Shown piece by piece: positions 9,209 to 19,378 of a DNA stretch of 64,000 bases. Both the position numbers and the translations under genes were made by a program. The DNA is from Daldinia sp. FL1419 (taxonomy: Eukaryota > Ascomycota > Sordariomycetes > Xylariales > Hypoxylaceae), in NCBI GenBank assembly GCA_025201765.1, contig MU623435.1, positions 84,930-148,929 on the forward strand, in the 5' to 3' direction. The notes under the pieces were generated by a model. The model worked only from the letters and a program-made list of their open reading frames with translations. It was not told the DNA's origin and searched no databases. Position 1 is the stretch's first letter. The number at the start of each line of letters is the position of its first letter.

Positions 9209-12200
9209 TCACCACTCTGAGCCAACGACTCCACGTCGCTCGGCGTCTCGAAGCATGCGTTCTTGGACATCCTTAAGAGGGTTATAGTCTGCCGAACGTG
9301 TCTCGTTAGGCGGGCAATTCTCTCCGACTTTCTCTGCAGGTCGCTGGGTATCATATTCAACACTCTTGTCACCGGCTTCAGGTGAGGCACGGGATACCAT
9401 ATGGCTCGTGTTGGAAATGGCGGGTCCAAGAGAAGCAGCAGCATGTCCGTGATACTGAGGCAAGTAGCCCGTAGCCGTGGTCGACGATACCATGCTAGGA
9501 ACTAGGGTTCCACTGGCCGGTCCTCTCTTCAGCATGGTTTGCCAGAGATCGTTCCCGGATTTGTTGCTATAAAAGGTTAGCTCCAGCTCGAACGTTTGGG
9601 TGAACAGTTATATACCTGGATCTTTCCACAGTTCGTCGTCCTGCCACATCCTGCTTCTTGTCGACACCTTGATCCTCGGATGATGCGTTTGGTGAAGTAC
9701 GGTTACCCTTGCATTTCGCAGAGGGACCATCGGTGCTGTCACCACCTTGCTTTCCTCGTAGGGAAACAGAATCTTTCTTGGGTGAAACGCCGCGACTAAC
9801 ATCATCGGGAGCAACAATCGGAATAGCTTTGCTAACCTTTTGAGTCATGTGGCTGGGGCGAAAAGGGTCGTTCACCGAGGACCGAGGTTGAAAGACAAAG
9901 TCAATTTCTGGTCGGCCAGAAGGTATCATAGCACGAAGTATAGAGTATGGAACCTCATCACCCCGAGTATCTTTTGCTGGCGAAGGTGGATAAAAGTCCT
10001 TTCCGTCAAACTTTGGTAAGCCAAATCCTACATTCGGAACGTTGCCCCAGTAGTTACTTCGAGCTCGTTTCTCCTCCGCGGTCAACTCTCGCGAGTAAGC
10101 ATAGTCCGTTCCAGGGCCACCGTGAGGATTCGCTCCTCGAGGGAGGGTTCCAATGAGATACGGGCGGTTGTGGCTATTCGGAACGTGACTCGCCGGTGAC
10201 GGCTGGAAACTCATGGAAGGAGCACGGTTAGCTGAATTCCAATTTCCATTCTGGTCAAATGGCGGGACACCAAATCCAATATTCATCCCTTCGGACTGTG
10301 CTGTAGAGTAATGAGATACTCCATCAAAGGCAGGGGTAGAAGCAGCGCCGGTGTACGATGCTGTATTCTTTGCTGGGTCAGGTGCAAGTCCCCGATCTAT
10401 CTTTTCTCGGATGAGTGCCTCCAGCGCAGGATCTGCGTGGAGGGGCGAAGTACTACCCTTGTTTGAGTTGATTCCGATCGCCCTCGAGTTCTTGTGCTTA
10501 CCATACCCCGAGCTGATTCGCTCAGATGATTGGAAATGCGAAAGGCTGCGGCCGTGTTCACTGACACCGATGGAACTATTCTGGGACGTGTTTCCCCGGC
10601 GGCTTCTAACGCTAGAGCTTCCCGTTGGCGTCTTCCAAATTGCCCCTTGCTGGGTTGAATTCGAAGATCCAGCATGGAGTTGGGGGTAATAGGAGGCCTC
10701 GAAGTCTGCCTGCATCTTATAGTTCTGCTCGAACTGTCGCACACTTTCCCTCACCTTATCCGCTTGCTCCACAGTCCATTTCTCATCGATTTGGTGCTTG
10801 TTATATTGAAGCTGATCTTCGTAATACTTGAGAGAAGTCTTCAACGCATCAAGTTGACGCTTTGTAATTTCACTCGGTCTAATTGACGTAATGTGAGGCG
10901 TAGTTCCTTGACTAGGAGCAGATGTTGTCGGTGCTGATTGACCACCTCCACTAGCAGCGTGGGGGACATTGAAATGAGCGGACGGGACGACAGCAGGGCT
11001 GAGCATCGGTACTGCAGGGGATGGCTGCCCCATGGATCCGAAAGTGCTCATATGAGAGCCAGCAGAACCTAGATTCCCGACAATTCCAGGTGGGAAACAC
11101 GGGCTTGAAAGTATCATTGGCATAGGCATCTGGCCTGGCAACAATCCATATGTTGAGGGATAAATCACATTGCCATTATGGTAGAACGGTCGGTTCTGTT
11201 CGAATTGATCTCTAGGGGTGATCTTAATAGGAGCGGGCCTCGGCTTCTTATCACCGGCACCGTCTTGAGTTTTAACTTCTTTAGCCGATTCGTCAATATC
11301 CTGCTGGCTTTGGGTACGATAGAACTGTCTGCTGCCTGGGTGTAGAGGGGGGAAACCGGGCAAACCCGGCAAACCGAAGCCCACCGGAAGTCCATGAGGA
11401 AGAGGATACAAAGGCATGGGTAAGCCCATATGCTGAAGATACCCCGGATTGATAGGGAGCTGTAGAGGAACCTGTGCTTGCGGAAACTGATTAGTGGTGC
11501 CGGTAGTGGTGTGGGGTTTCTCGTCTTTGGACGTCTCTGTCGAGCCTAGTCCATTGGTCGTTGGACGTTCCTTGTCCCATTTCGCAGTTGGTGACACGGA
11601 GCCACGTGTGTTAGGCACAATTCGTCCCCCAGCTGTCACTCGAACGTGGGTGGGAGATACGACAGCTTTAAAGAATCGCTGGAAACCTTCGCTTTGCTGC
11701 GCTACAAGTCCCGCGGGGGCAGGCAGCGGTTCTCTGGATGAAATCTCAGATCCAGTGCGGCCTTTGTATTGCCACTGGGTTCGACCGCCCTTCTTTCCGT
11801 GGAAGATGATCTCGTCACTCTCTGTCGAGGATGACATATCTTCTTTCGACTTCTTTGCGCATCTGGATTGTGCGGTCATTTTGCTCGTTAAGTCCTTAAA
11901 AATTTCGGCTGCACTTGTTAGTATAAAGATAATAGAAAACAATATTAAGTCGTAAGAAAACAGGATGGGATAAAGATAAAAGTGAGTCGGTAATGATTCT
12001 AAGTGATGAATTGATGGGGATAAAAAGAGGTTGAGATGGGAAGAAAAAAGGGTAGGAGGGAAAGAGGAAAATAGAGGATGGATTAAAACTAGGCAGATAA
12101 AAACAAGAACAAAAGTACCTACCGACTTCGTTGTTGGTACCGAGCTTTTCGAATACACCTTTACAAATGCTACTTTTGAGCCGGAGCAGCTCATCGACGG

Positions 12201-12633
12201 TATACTTGCGGGATTCCATGGGAAAGTCGATGTAGACGTAGACAAAGCAGGTCCTGGTCTGTTCACCGTGATAGCACCGGAACAGGGTTGGAAAAGCACC
12301 AACCCTCTTTCGAGTAGGTTTCTTGGCGTAGGTTTCGACGATGAGTTCTAGAGCCACAGATAGCTGCGGAGGGATTCTATTGATGTCAGTAATCTTCTGT
12401 GCTTGGAGTTGAGAAAGGATGAATTTGGGTAATTCCAAAGAAGATGTGGTGGAAGATGGTAAAGGCTGAGTCAGTTCTGATTTGACATATATCTGTTGAA
12501 TATCCTGATTGTAGTTGAACCTGAACTTGAGGCTAAAGAAAGTAGTTCCTGAAATGGGAATATCATGCTCCTGAGCACATCTAATCTCCCTATCAAATTC
12601 TGCCCTGTGTGGATAGAAACGGCGTCCAGACAT
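9209..12633 (-). CDS. Uncharacterised large, mostly disordered fungal protein
   Basis: Minus-strand exons 12633..12123, 11908..9616 and 9566..9209 give 1053 aa. Intron 1 (214 nt; GTAGGT, ACTAAC branch site, CAG) joins 'GTNNEVAEIFKDL'; intron 2 (49 nt; GTATAT, GCTAAC, TAG) joins 'VERSSNKSGNDLWQTMLKRG'. The first ~190 residues look folded (CAQEHDIPISGTTFFSLKFRF..., then FPMESRKYTVDELLRLKSS). The rest is low-complexity: Pro/Gly/Met-rich around residues 310-440, a predicted helical coil at ~470-540 (ITKRQLDALKTSLKYYEDQLQYN), then Ser/Asn-rich. I do not recognise the family. Two conserved-looking short motifs are VRVTAGGRIVPNTRG and NVPNVGFGLPKFDG. The fold of the N-terminal part and any RNA- or signalling-related role remain unknown. 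Confidence 0.8.
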
Positions 12634-12899
12634 CTTGTCTACAGGGCCAGCTGGGCCCAGCTACTATGTTCGCCGAATGTGCAGAAATATGACAGAGAAA
12701 TGATGAACGGCGATGCAGAAAGGCGATAAAGTATCAAATGAAACCAACAGATAGGGTGCGCAGCATATGGCGAGTGGTTGGTGTTTGGGAGTGGATGAAC
12801 GGCGAAGGGAATGGAGTGTGCGTGTATGTGCGTGTGAAGGATGCTAAAAAAGATTTCGGCGCGATTGATTGTGGGATTTCTAGGCAGAAAAATTTGCAA

Positions 12900-12911
12900 A
12901 ACCCTAAGGGT
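12900..12911. promoter_or_regulatory. Palindromic CCCTAA/AGGGT box upstream of the 1053-aa gene
   Basis: AACCCTAAGGGT lies about 270 bp upstream of the ATG at 12633. It contains a telobox hexamer and is nearly palindromic. A Tbf1/TRF-type site is possible but unproven. Confidence 0.3.
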
Positions 12912-12941
12912 ACGCGCCGACGTGGTTGGCTATGCACGAGC

Positions 12942-12966
12942 TTTTTTTTTTTTTCTTTTTTTTTTT
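12942..12966. repeat. Poly-T tract
   Basis: Two long T runs interrupted by a single C. On the minus strand this is a poly-A tract upstream of the 1053-aa gene, possibly nucleosome-excluding. Confidence 0.85.
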
Positions 12967-13550
12967 CTTCGCGTTGCTTGCTGCCTTGTGAAAAAAGGGG
13001 GGTACCTCAGGTTTGTGAGGCGGCGTTGTCTAGGAGAAAGCAACTGCACAACATGTGACAACAGGCAGCGACAGCATACTTGTAGATAATCAAACATAGT
13101 ACTTACATCCCAAAAAAAGGTACAATCGAGCGAAAGGCGTGAGCAATCAGCAAAAGGTAGGCATACAAGATCTTTTCGAGGCAGATCTGTAAAGGCTATG
13201 CTGGGTTTGAAGCGTTGATGGCGAGGTAGACAAAGTGGAATTAGATAATTCGTGTAGAAGCGTAGCATAAGAGAAGCTCGAGTTGTTATAGCTAAGACTT
13301 ACAATGATAAAAATACGACGGATTGCACTTAACTTATATGTATACTGATCTATCAAGTACTTACGGTGGTAGCTACATGTATTCTCCCCTGAGAGAGGAA
13401 AGGGGCATGCGGCATATGCGTCATTACCCATTATAATGTATTATACTCGGAGCAGGGGCATTCCACCAAGAGGTAGGTATCCTTACTCGTACCAGGTACG
13501 CATATATCTATAGAGATAGGTAGTCACCCAAAATAGCATGGGCATTGAAT

Positions 13551-13570
13551 TCATCATCATCATCATCATC
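13551..13570. repeat. (TCA)n microsatellite
   Basis: About seven TCA/ATC units in non-coding DNA. Confidence 0.9.
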
Positions 13571-13834
13571 TAGGGGCTTATACCTACACAGCCATGGAGA
13601 TACATAAATTCAGCTAGGTATTATTTCATCAACACACCTACCTATATTTACATCCTATATTTACATTAATCCATATTGTGGGCGACACGACAGGCTCATG
13701 TCATCACAGTACCTTTCAACATTGTATATGCACAAACACGGGGCCCCTTCCCCCTTGTCATAGGTACGCGGCAACCTACACTGGATAAAAAGGTAGGAAG
13801 GCATGTAATAATCTAAAGTAAATATCTACTTGCT

Positions 13835-13852
13835 TACCTACCTACCTAGGTA
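13835..13852. repeat. TACC/GGTA array
   Basis: Tandem TACC units ending in the palindrome CCTAGG; one of about ten similar arrays found only between genes in this window. Confidence 0.8.
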
Positions 13853-14949
13853 TGTGTGCCTGCCATAAATATTATGTAAATAGACTATGTGTAAGCGTAT
13901 AGCTGCATGCAGATAAGTATATGTGCTTTCCGTGGGCTATGACGTCCTTTCCCGTTAAGATGATGTGTGAATGCCTTCACTATAAAAGGTTTTATGAGAT
14001 GATTCTGCACAGTAGCATAAGGGGTTTACGTACTGGATAGCACGTTTTATGCCATTGGAACATGTGCGCTATACGCGACATGTACCCAACCTTTGTTTAT
14101 GATGCATTCTATCCAATATCTCGTCTATTTAATTGTTCTTGCTTTAATAAGTATATGGATTTACGTTCGTCACTTTGCATTGGTGGCTAGGTATGCTAGC
14201 CTCTATTGCTATGATAAAGGGAAAAGGGACGTGGAAACACAGCGTAGTCTAGTTCATATTATTCGACTAGAATGAGTTTGATTGTAACACGGCAATAATC
14301 CTCCCAGGTTGTCACCTCCCTTTCCCTAAAATAGGGGGAGGGGGGCATAGTCCACAGTATAAGTAAAAGCTGTCTCGGAGGTTAAACATAAGGCTGATGA
14401 CATTCCTGATGCAATGTACAATCGAAAGGGCAACGCCATGTGTATAATGCCAGTAGCCTTATAAACATTTAAACCAGAGTATGCCGAACGGGTACTAATA
14501 AACTGCGAGTTGAGTATGACTGACGAGGAAAGTACTGTAAACCTTTCCTTAGAGATAAAACACATAAACGCCAGACCATTCATGAGAATGATGCTGTTCG
14601 CGACACCAAAACCTTAGACGAGCAAGCCAGAGGAAACTTGACATCCAGTCATCCACCAAAGCACGTTCGCAAGCCCTGGCGTAAGAGAAATAACGGCATA
14701 AAAAACTCTGTAGATATTCAACGCCCCGAGGCCATGAGGATTGGGATTGTCCTAGCTTTCTATCGGTTTGTATCCATATCGTGTATATGTACAGGATCCC
14801 GCAAATGTCGACTATAAACCTGTCAGAAGACGCGCATACATGATGACTAAGAGAGTTACACGGTATTGAGTATCTTACCTGCGCTGCCCTAAATACTACC
14901 AGATCCCAAGGGACCTATTTATATCCGTCCCCTGGAGTAGTATGGACAT

Positions 14950-15126
14950 TTATCGGGTACTCATGGACTGTCGATCATCGGGGTTAGGTGGATTCGGCGT
15001 CGGAGGTTCCGGTCGCGGAGGCGGCTCGGGCTTGTGGTTAAGACAGTTGGATGACTCCTTTTCGTTAGCCGCCAATGAGAGGCCCTGTTCAAGCTTATGC
15101 TGCCCACTGCTCGAGTAGAAAAACAT
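14950..15126 (-). CDS. Doubtful 58-aa Pro-rich small ORF
   Basis: ATG at 15126, TAA at 14950. The product begins MFFYSSSGQHKLEQG and ends in a Pro/Glu-rich segment (KPEPPPRPEPPTPNPPNPDD). The proline periodicity is more protein-like than random sequence, but there is no homologue that I know, and no splice or promoter evidence. It may be chance. Confidence 0.2.
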   Translation of the reverse strand: MFFYSSSGQHKLEQGLSLAANEKESSNCLNHKPEPPPRPEPPTPNPPNPDDRQSMSTR

Positions 15127-16789
15127 TGTGTTCTATGGTATTTGATGAAGGAACGTAGAAGTGTATCTTGCTGTTTTAGAAGTTGATGAAAAAAGATGGT
15201 GGCGATGATGGTAATACTATGTAACCAGATTTTCGGTGGCAATCCTCCATACGAAAGTACGATTTCGAGGTTGGAAAGGAAACCAGCCCTTTAAGCAGCT
15301 CCATAGCCACACCTTGGAGCCTATCCTCTTCAGAACAACCCCCACTCCAATCTCCGGGCCGACACAGCTCTAGGTTCTTAATAACCATTGGGCGGGCCCA
15401 CGATGTCGAAGTGTCACGCCTTCCTTTCTAGCATGTAGTTGACAAATGCACGTCAAATCCCCTATAGGAGATTTTACCGACCCACACACGTGGTGATAGA
15501 TCGACATTGAATCATCCTCATGGTTTGGCTCGGCTAGGTGATGGTGTCTTCATCTCAAGAACGACTTCCAAGACTGCTGGCGGATGACGCTTCAGTGCAT
15601 AGGCTCCCGAACGTAACCGCGTAAGCCGCTTTAGTTTTGCCTTGCTATTTCTTGATAAAAAAGTTAATGGGCAGGGGTTCCAAACGACCGGTGCAACCTC
15701 GTAGCTTCTAAATCAAGGTCACTATGATCACAGCTCATTAAGGAAATCGTGACAGTGCACGCATGCTCCCACGCCGCTGACCTTATTGCAACCATCCTAT
15801 AATAGAGGTCCGGTGACGTTTGGAGGGTTACGGCATATGTATAACAAAAGGCTGATATCAGCGAATTGTGACCCGAGTTCCACCTGATTTGAATGCGTCC
15901 ATGGCATTTTCGGCGACAAACTGAACCACTCAGCCAGCGGCCGACTTGGATTGGTCGGAAATGGCCATCTGAAAAGTTTCGGAGAACCGAAGCCGTGCTC
16001 CAGATGAGTGAGCAGAGAGAAAGGTCCCAGGGTCTGGGCGCGCAGCAAGCGTAGCAACAACCTGGATGGACGGGCAATATCGATGTCTGCTACATCGGCC
16101 ACGACCACGGTGATCTGACTGACAGGACATTTAGCCCATGGTACCAGAGTAGTCTGGCCTTATGCCGTGCCAAGTCGTGTATGTTTCAGAATAACAATTT
16201 GGCCGGGTCCTCGCGAGATCGCCAGGGCCAATGCGCGTCGTGTGGGCTACAGAACATCCCGGCATCGCATCGCGGGAGGTCTCGCTAGGCTCTGCAAGCC
16301 AGGCGGGTAGTCTAATATCGAGTCAGCCGCATTCCGGGGAATTGGCTGCCAGAGTTTGAACGACGCGGCTTGTCTTCTAGAACCCTTCTTTTAGGACCGT
16401 AGGTAAACTTATAAAGCTTTCCTAGTGCTCCTAATCCAAGCCGTCGACAGCTACTTGCCGTGCTGGGAATTCATCCGGACGTAGCACAGCATGACGCATT
16501 CGTTTCCAAAGGTAGAATTCAACCTTATCCCTCATCCTAGTTACTCCTCGGCTGGGTAACCCGGAGCTCTTCGGAGCTCTTTTTTTCAAGTATGGACATT
16601 GGACATGGGATAGCCGACCTTAGCTTAACATGGAGGACCATGGAGCAGCATAAGAGAGGGTCTAAGTCTGTGACCATACCTATGACCATGGTGACCATGG
16701 AAAATCATCAAGCGCCATTATCGGTCGAGTCGGCAGTTCCGCGAAACTGCAAGCAAACTGTAAAGCGTCCCATAAGATAGGTCAATATC

Positions 16790-16808
16790 TTTTTTTTTTT
16801 TTTTTTTT
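16790..16808. repeat. Poly-T tract (19 T)
   Basis: An uninterrupted homopolymer in the gene-poor stretch. Confidence 0.9.
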
Positions 16809-16895
16809 AAGTTTCACAGGTATCTTACTTGCAATATCTTGTTATCTCGGTAATAACTTAAAAATCTAGAGTAAACAAGTACCGGCGTACATGAT

Positions 16896-16922
16896 GTAAG
16901 TAGGTATGTAGGTAGGTACGTA
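16896..16922. repeat. TAGG/TAGGTA array
   Basis: Degenerate tandem GTAGGTA units (GTAAGTAGGTATGTAGGTAG...). Confidence 0.8.
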
Positions 16923-17280
16923 GTGCGAATGTATCTTGTAGAGGTATCACAAAAACACCGTCACGACTTGGTCATGCCCGTTCGCATTTACATGCACTCG
17001 CTTGTACCTGAGTACATCGAGTGTGGGTGAAAGTGGATCCTTTTTTCATGGGGGTCACGGGCAAATCGGTTAACCTTTTCTAACCCTTTCCTTTCCTAGC
17101 GTAGGTATCTTTTCTGTGGGCAACCTAGGACAATTATTCTGTTAGATCCATCGATTCGGACAGAAAGACCCGCAGGACCCGCAAAATCTTCAACCCAGGT
17201 TCGCGCTTGGACTACCTATATTTTGGCTCACCCGGCTCACCTCGGCGGGGGATGACCCACCTCCCACGAACTTGTATGCC

Positions 17281-17312
17281 TATGTAGGTACATACCTACC
17301 TACCTAGGTATA
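17281..17312. repeat. TAGGTA inverted array
   Basis: GTAGGTA units on one side and TACCTACCTACCTAGG on the other form an imperfect palindrome. Confidence 0.8.
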
Positions 17313-18084
17313 CATGCCTATCATACAGATAACTGAAAGTACCATCCCCAGCAGGTGTTCGGTATGGAAGTGTACACCTGCTGAGATCTATATACGTATG
17401 TATTCCCCTGTTACCTAGGTAGGTAGTTAGACCTACGACCGTATCAAGTTAGGTTAGTTCTTACAGGATTCGTTGCCCACTTCGGGCGGTACAGCGTCTG
17501 TGATAGGCTTTAGGATATTACACTCTAAGATCGAACTAACCAATCCCATCACCCCTCTATCCCTTACTGCTTTAGTCTCGCACTAAGATTCGCTAGATTG
17601 TTATGTACGTAACCGAAAGCGTAGGGCTGCCTTATAATCCAAGCAACTTGGTTCACTTTGGGAAAGATAGAGTCTTCCTATCTAAAGGCATGTTAGAGAA
17701 CACAATCCTTCCTATGGTACAATCACTGGCGTGCCTCGGTTTGTTGCTTATACATAACCGAACCCCGGGAATCTTGGCGTAAAAAGGAATCCCTCTAACC
17801 TTGCTAGCGTAGAGAAAAAGTGACGCCACTGCCGATAGCAAAATGGAGATCTCCTGGGTTCCTCGATCGAACCCTCGATCAACTCCTCCTATATCTCTAA
17901 CACCTCATAATCTAAAACCCGGTGACTGAGAAATATTCTGAGACGTGCACAACCACAAAACTACCTAGTCACTTAATCACCAGAACAACTTCGTTCCAGA
18001 TTCGAAATAGGACTTGCCGCTCCTTTCGGCTATCAAGGACCTAAAGTGGAAAACCGAGGGATAAAACATTCATCAATCGCGACA

Positions 18085-19017
18085 ATGGCACCGCTGACTC
18101 CACACTGGGACCAGCCCTCGCATCCTGACATCCAAGACGTGATCATCAACCCGCATGAATTCACATCGAAGAGCCTGTCCAAAATCTCCCTACCTCCTTT
18201 CGGCTTATATGCGAAATTGGACTTTCCTCCGTGCACCTTCGCTGAGTCCCCGACCTACGCTACGGTCCAGTGCGGCCGGGACAAGCATCTAGACCTCAAC
18301 AGCGACCTGTTGTACATTAACCACTCGTGCGAGCCGTCCCTCATCTTCGATACGGCTAGTATGAACGTTATCGCGGGGCCGAACGGCCTTGAGCCTGGGG
18401 AAGAGCTGACCGTCCGTCGTCACCACCATCGCCGGTAAGCCCGTTACTAGCGCCCCGCAAGAAGCTTACCTCTGCCACAGTTCTTTTATCCGTCTACAGA
18501 GTGGGATATGGCCCAATCCTTCGACTGCCTCTGCGGCAAGCCGACATGCCGCGGGCGTATTAGTGGCGCGAAGGACATGCTCAAGAACCAGCTTGAGGGT
18601 GTTTGGCTGAACGGTCACATCCTTCAACTCCTCGAGGAGCGAGATCTCCGTAATGCGAGTACCGGCAACAAGGAAACTGATCCTGAAAATGGTACTAGTA
18701 CTTTAGCCGGTCGTGATTCCTCGACGAAAGTTGTTCCATCCCCTGAGGATTTCACTGCTCAAGCTCTAAGAGATGCCTTGAAGCATGCTGAAAGGGTCGT
18801 CGACGCCGCTAAGAGCGCTCTCCAATCATACCTTGCTTCACCGGCGTTATCGACTAGCGATAGCAGGGAAGGCCGTGGGGGGAGGGGTAATACGGATGCC
18901 AGTGGAATAGCAAGCTTTAGTGAGACCGGCACCTCCTTAGCCTCCGGCTTGACGAGACGCGGTATCACGTCACGGGAATTGAGCGGCGAGATGGGTGGAG
19001 ATACCATCGCAGTCTGA
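18085..19017 (+). CDS. SET-domain protein (putative protein lysine methyltransferase)
   Basis: Exons 18085..18411 and 18481..19017 give 287 aa. The ATG at 18085 is in GACAATGGC context. SET hallmarks are YINHSCEPS (NHSC at 79-82) and LEPGEELTFFYPSTEWDM (104-119), followed by a post-SET-like CLCGKPTCRG (125-134). The C-terminal half has an Ala-rich helix (ALRDALKHAERVVDAAKSALQSYL) and a Ser/Gly tail. The N-terminal GxG part of SET is not obvious, as in other short fungal SET proteins, so activity and substrate are unknown. The only in-frame join to the conserved FFYPSTEW uses a weak GTCCGT donor at 18412; a stronger GTAAGC at 18435 would shift the frame. Branch site CTTAC and CAG acceptor are good. 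Confidence 0.8.
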
Positions 19018-19378
19018 GCTTCGCAAGAAATAAGTCATGTCTTTAGCTGTTTTGTAGTTTAGTTGCTTTCTCTCCTCCCGGATTCAACATTCCTGTTTCC
19101 ATGCCAGCTCTCAACAGCCTGGCCAACTTGAAAACCGCACTCACCCAAAGCCCCGGTTCGGGTGAGGGCAAAACGTTCCTTAAGAGTTATATCTTAGTTA
19201 TGGTACACCTGCGTCAACTGGCAGGACCTCAATGCAAATCTTCCAGGCTCTAGTTTAACAGATCCTCAACGCGCAAACTCCATGCCATCGTGACCATCTA
19301 GCCACGGCCAATACACGCAAGTTTAAATATACATCCATTACCACCCAAACATATCATTAATGCCTCATATCTGGGTAT
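19018..19378. other. Intergenic between convergent genes, 361 bp
   Basis: The 3' ends of the SET gene and the membrane-protein gene face each other. No repeat or ORF is seen. Confidence 0.6.

Larger units (their letters stand above)
12634..18084. other. Gene-poor stretch, 5.45 kb
   Basis: No recognisable gene. It contains T-rich tracts (12942..12966, 16790..16808), a (TCA)n run, several TAGGTA arrays (13835..13852, 16896..16922, 17281..17312, 17411..17430), and overlapping short minus-strand frames at 15664..16130 in three phases, which argues against coding. A 58-aa frame at 14950..15126 is listed separately. Transcripts or lineage-specific small genes cannot be excluded by eye. Confidence 0.6.

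Noticed and set aside
15664..16130. Three overlapping minus-strand frames (66-137 aa)
   Set aside because: Open in several phases at once, with no domain or codon pattern; typical of chance in GC-balanced DNA.
17860..17885. GGTTCGATC-like B box (minus strand) suggesting a tRNA
   Set aside because: The flanking bases cannot form the T stem or an acceptor stem, and no A box is in place.
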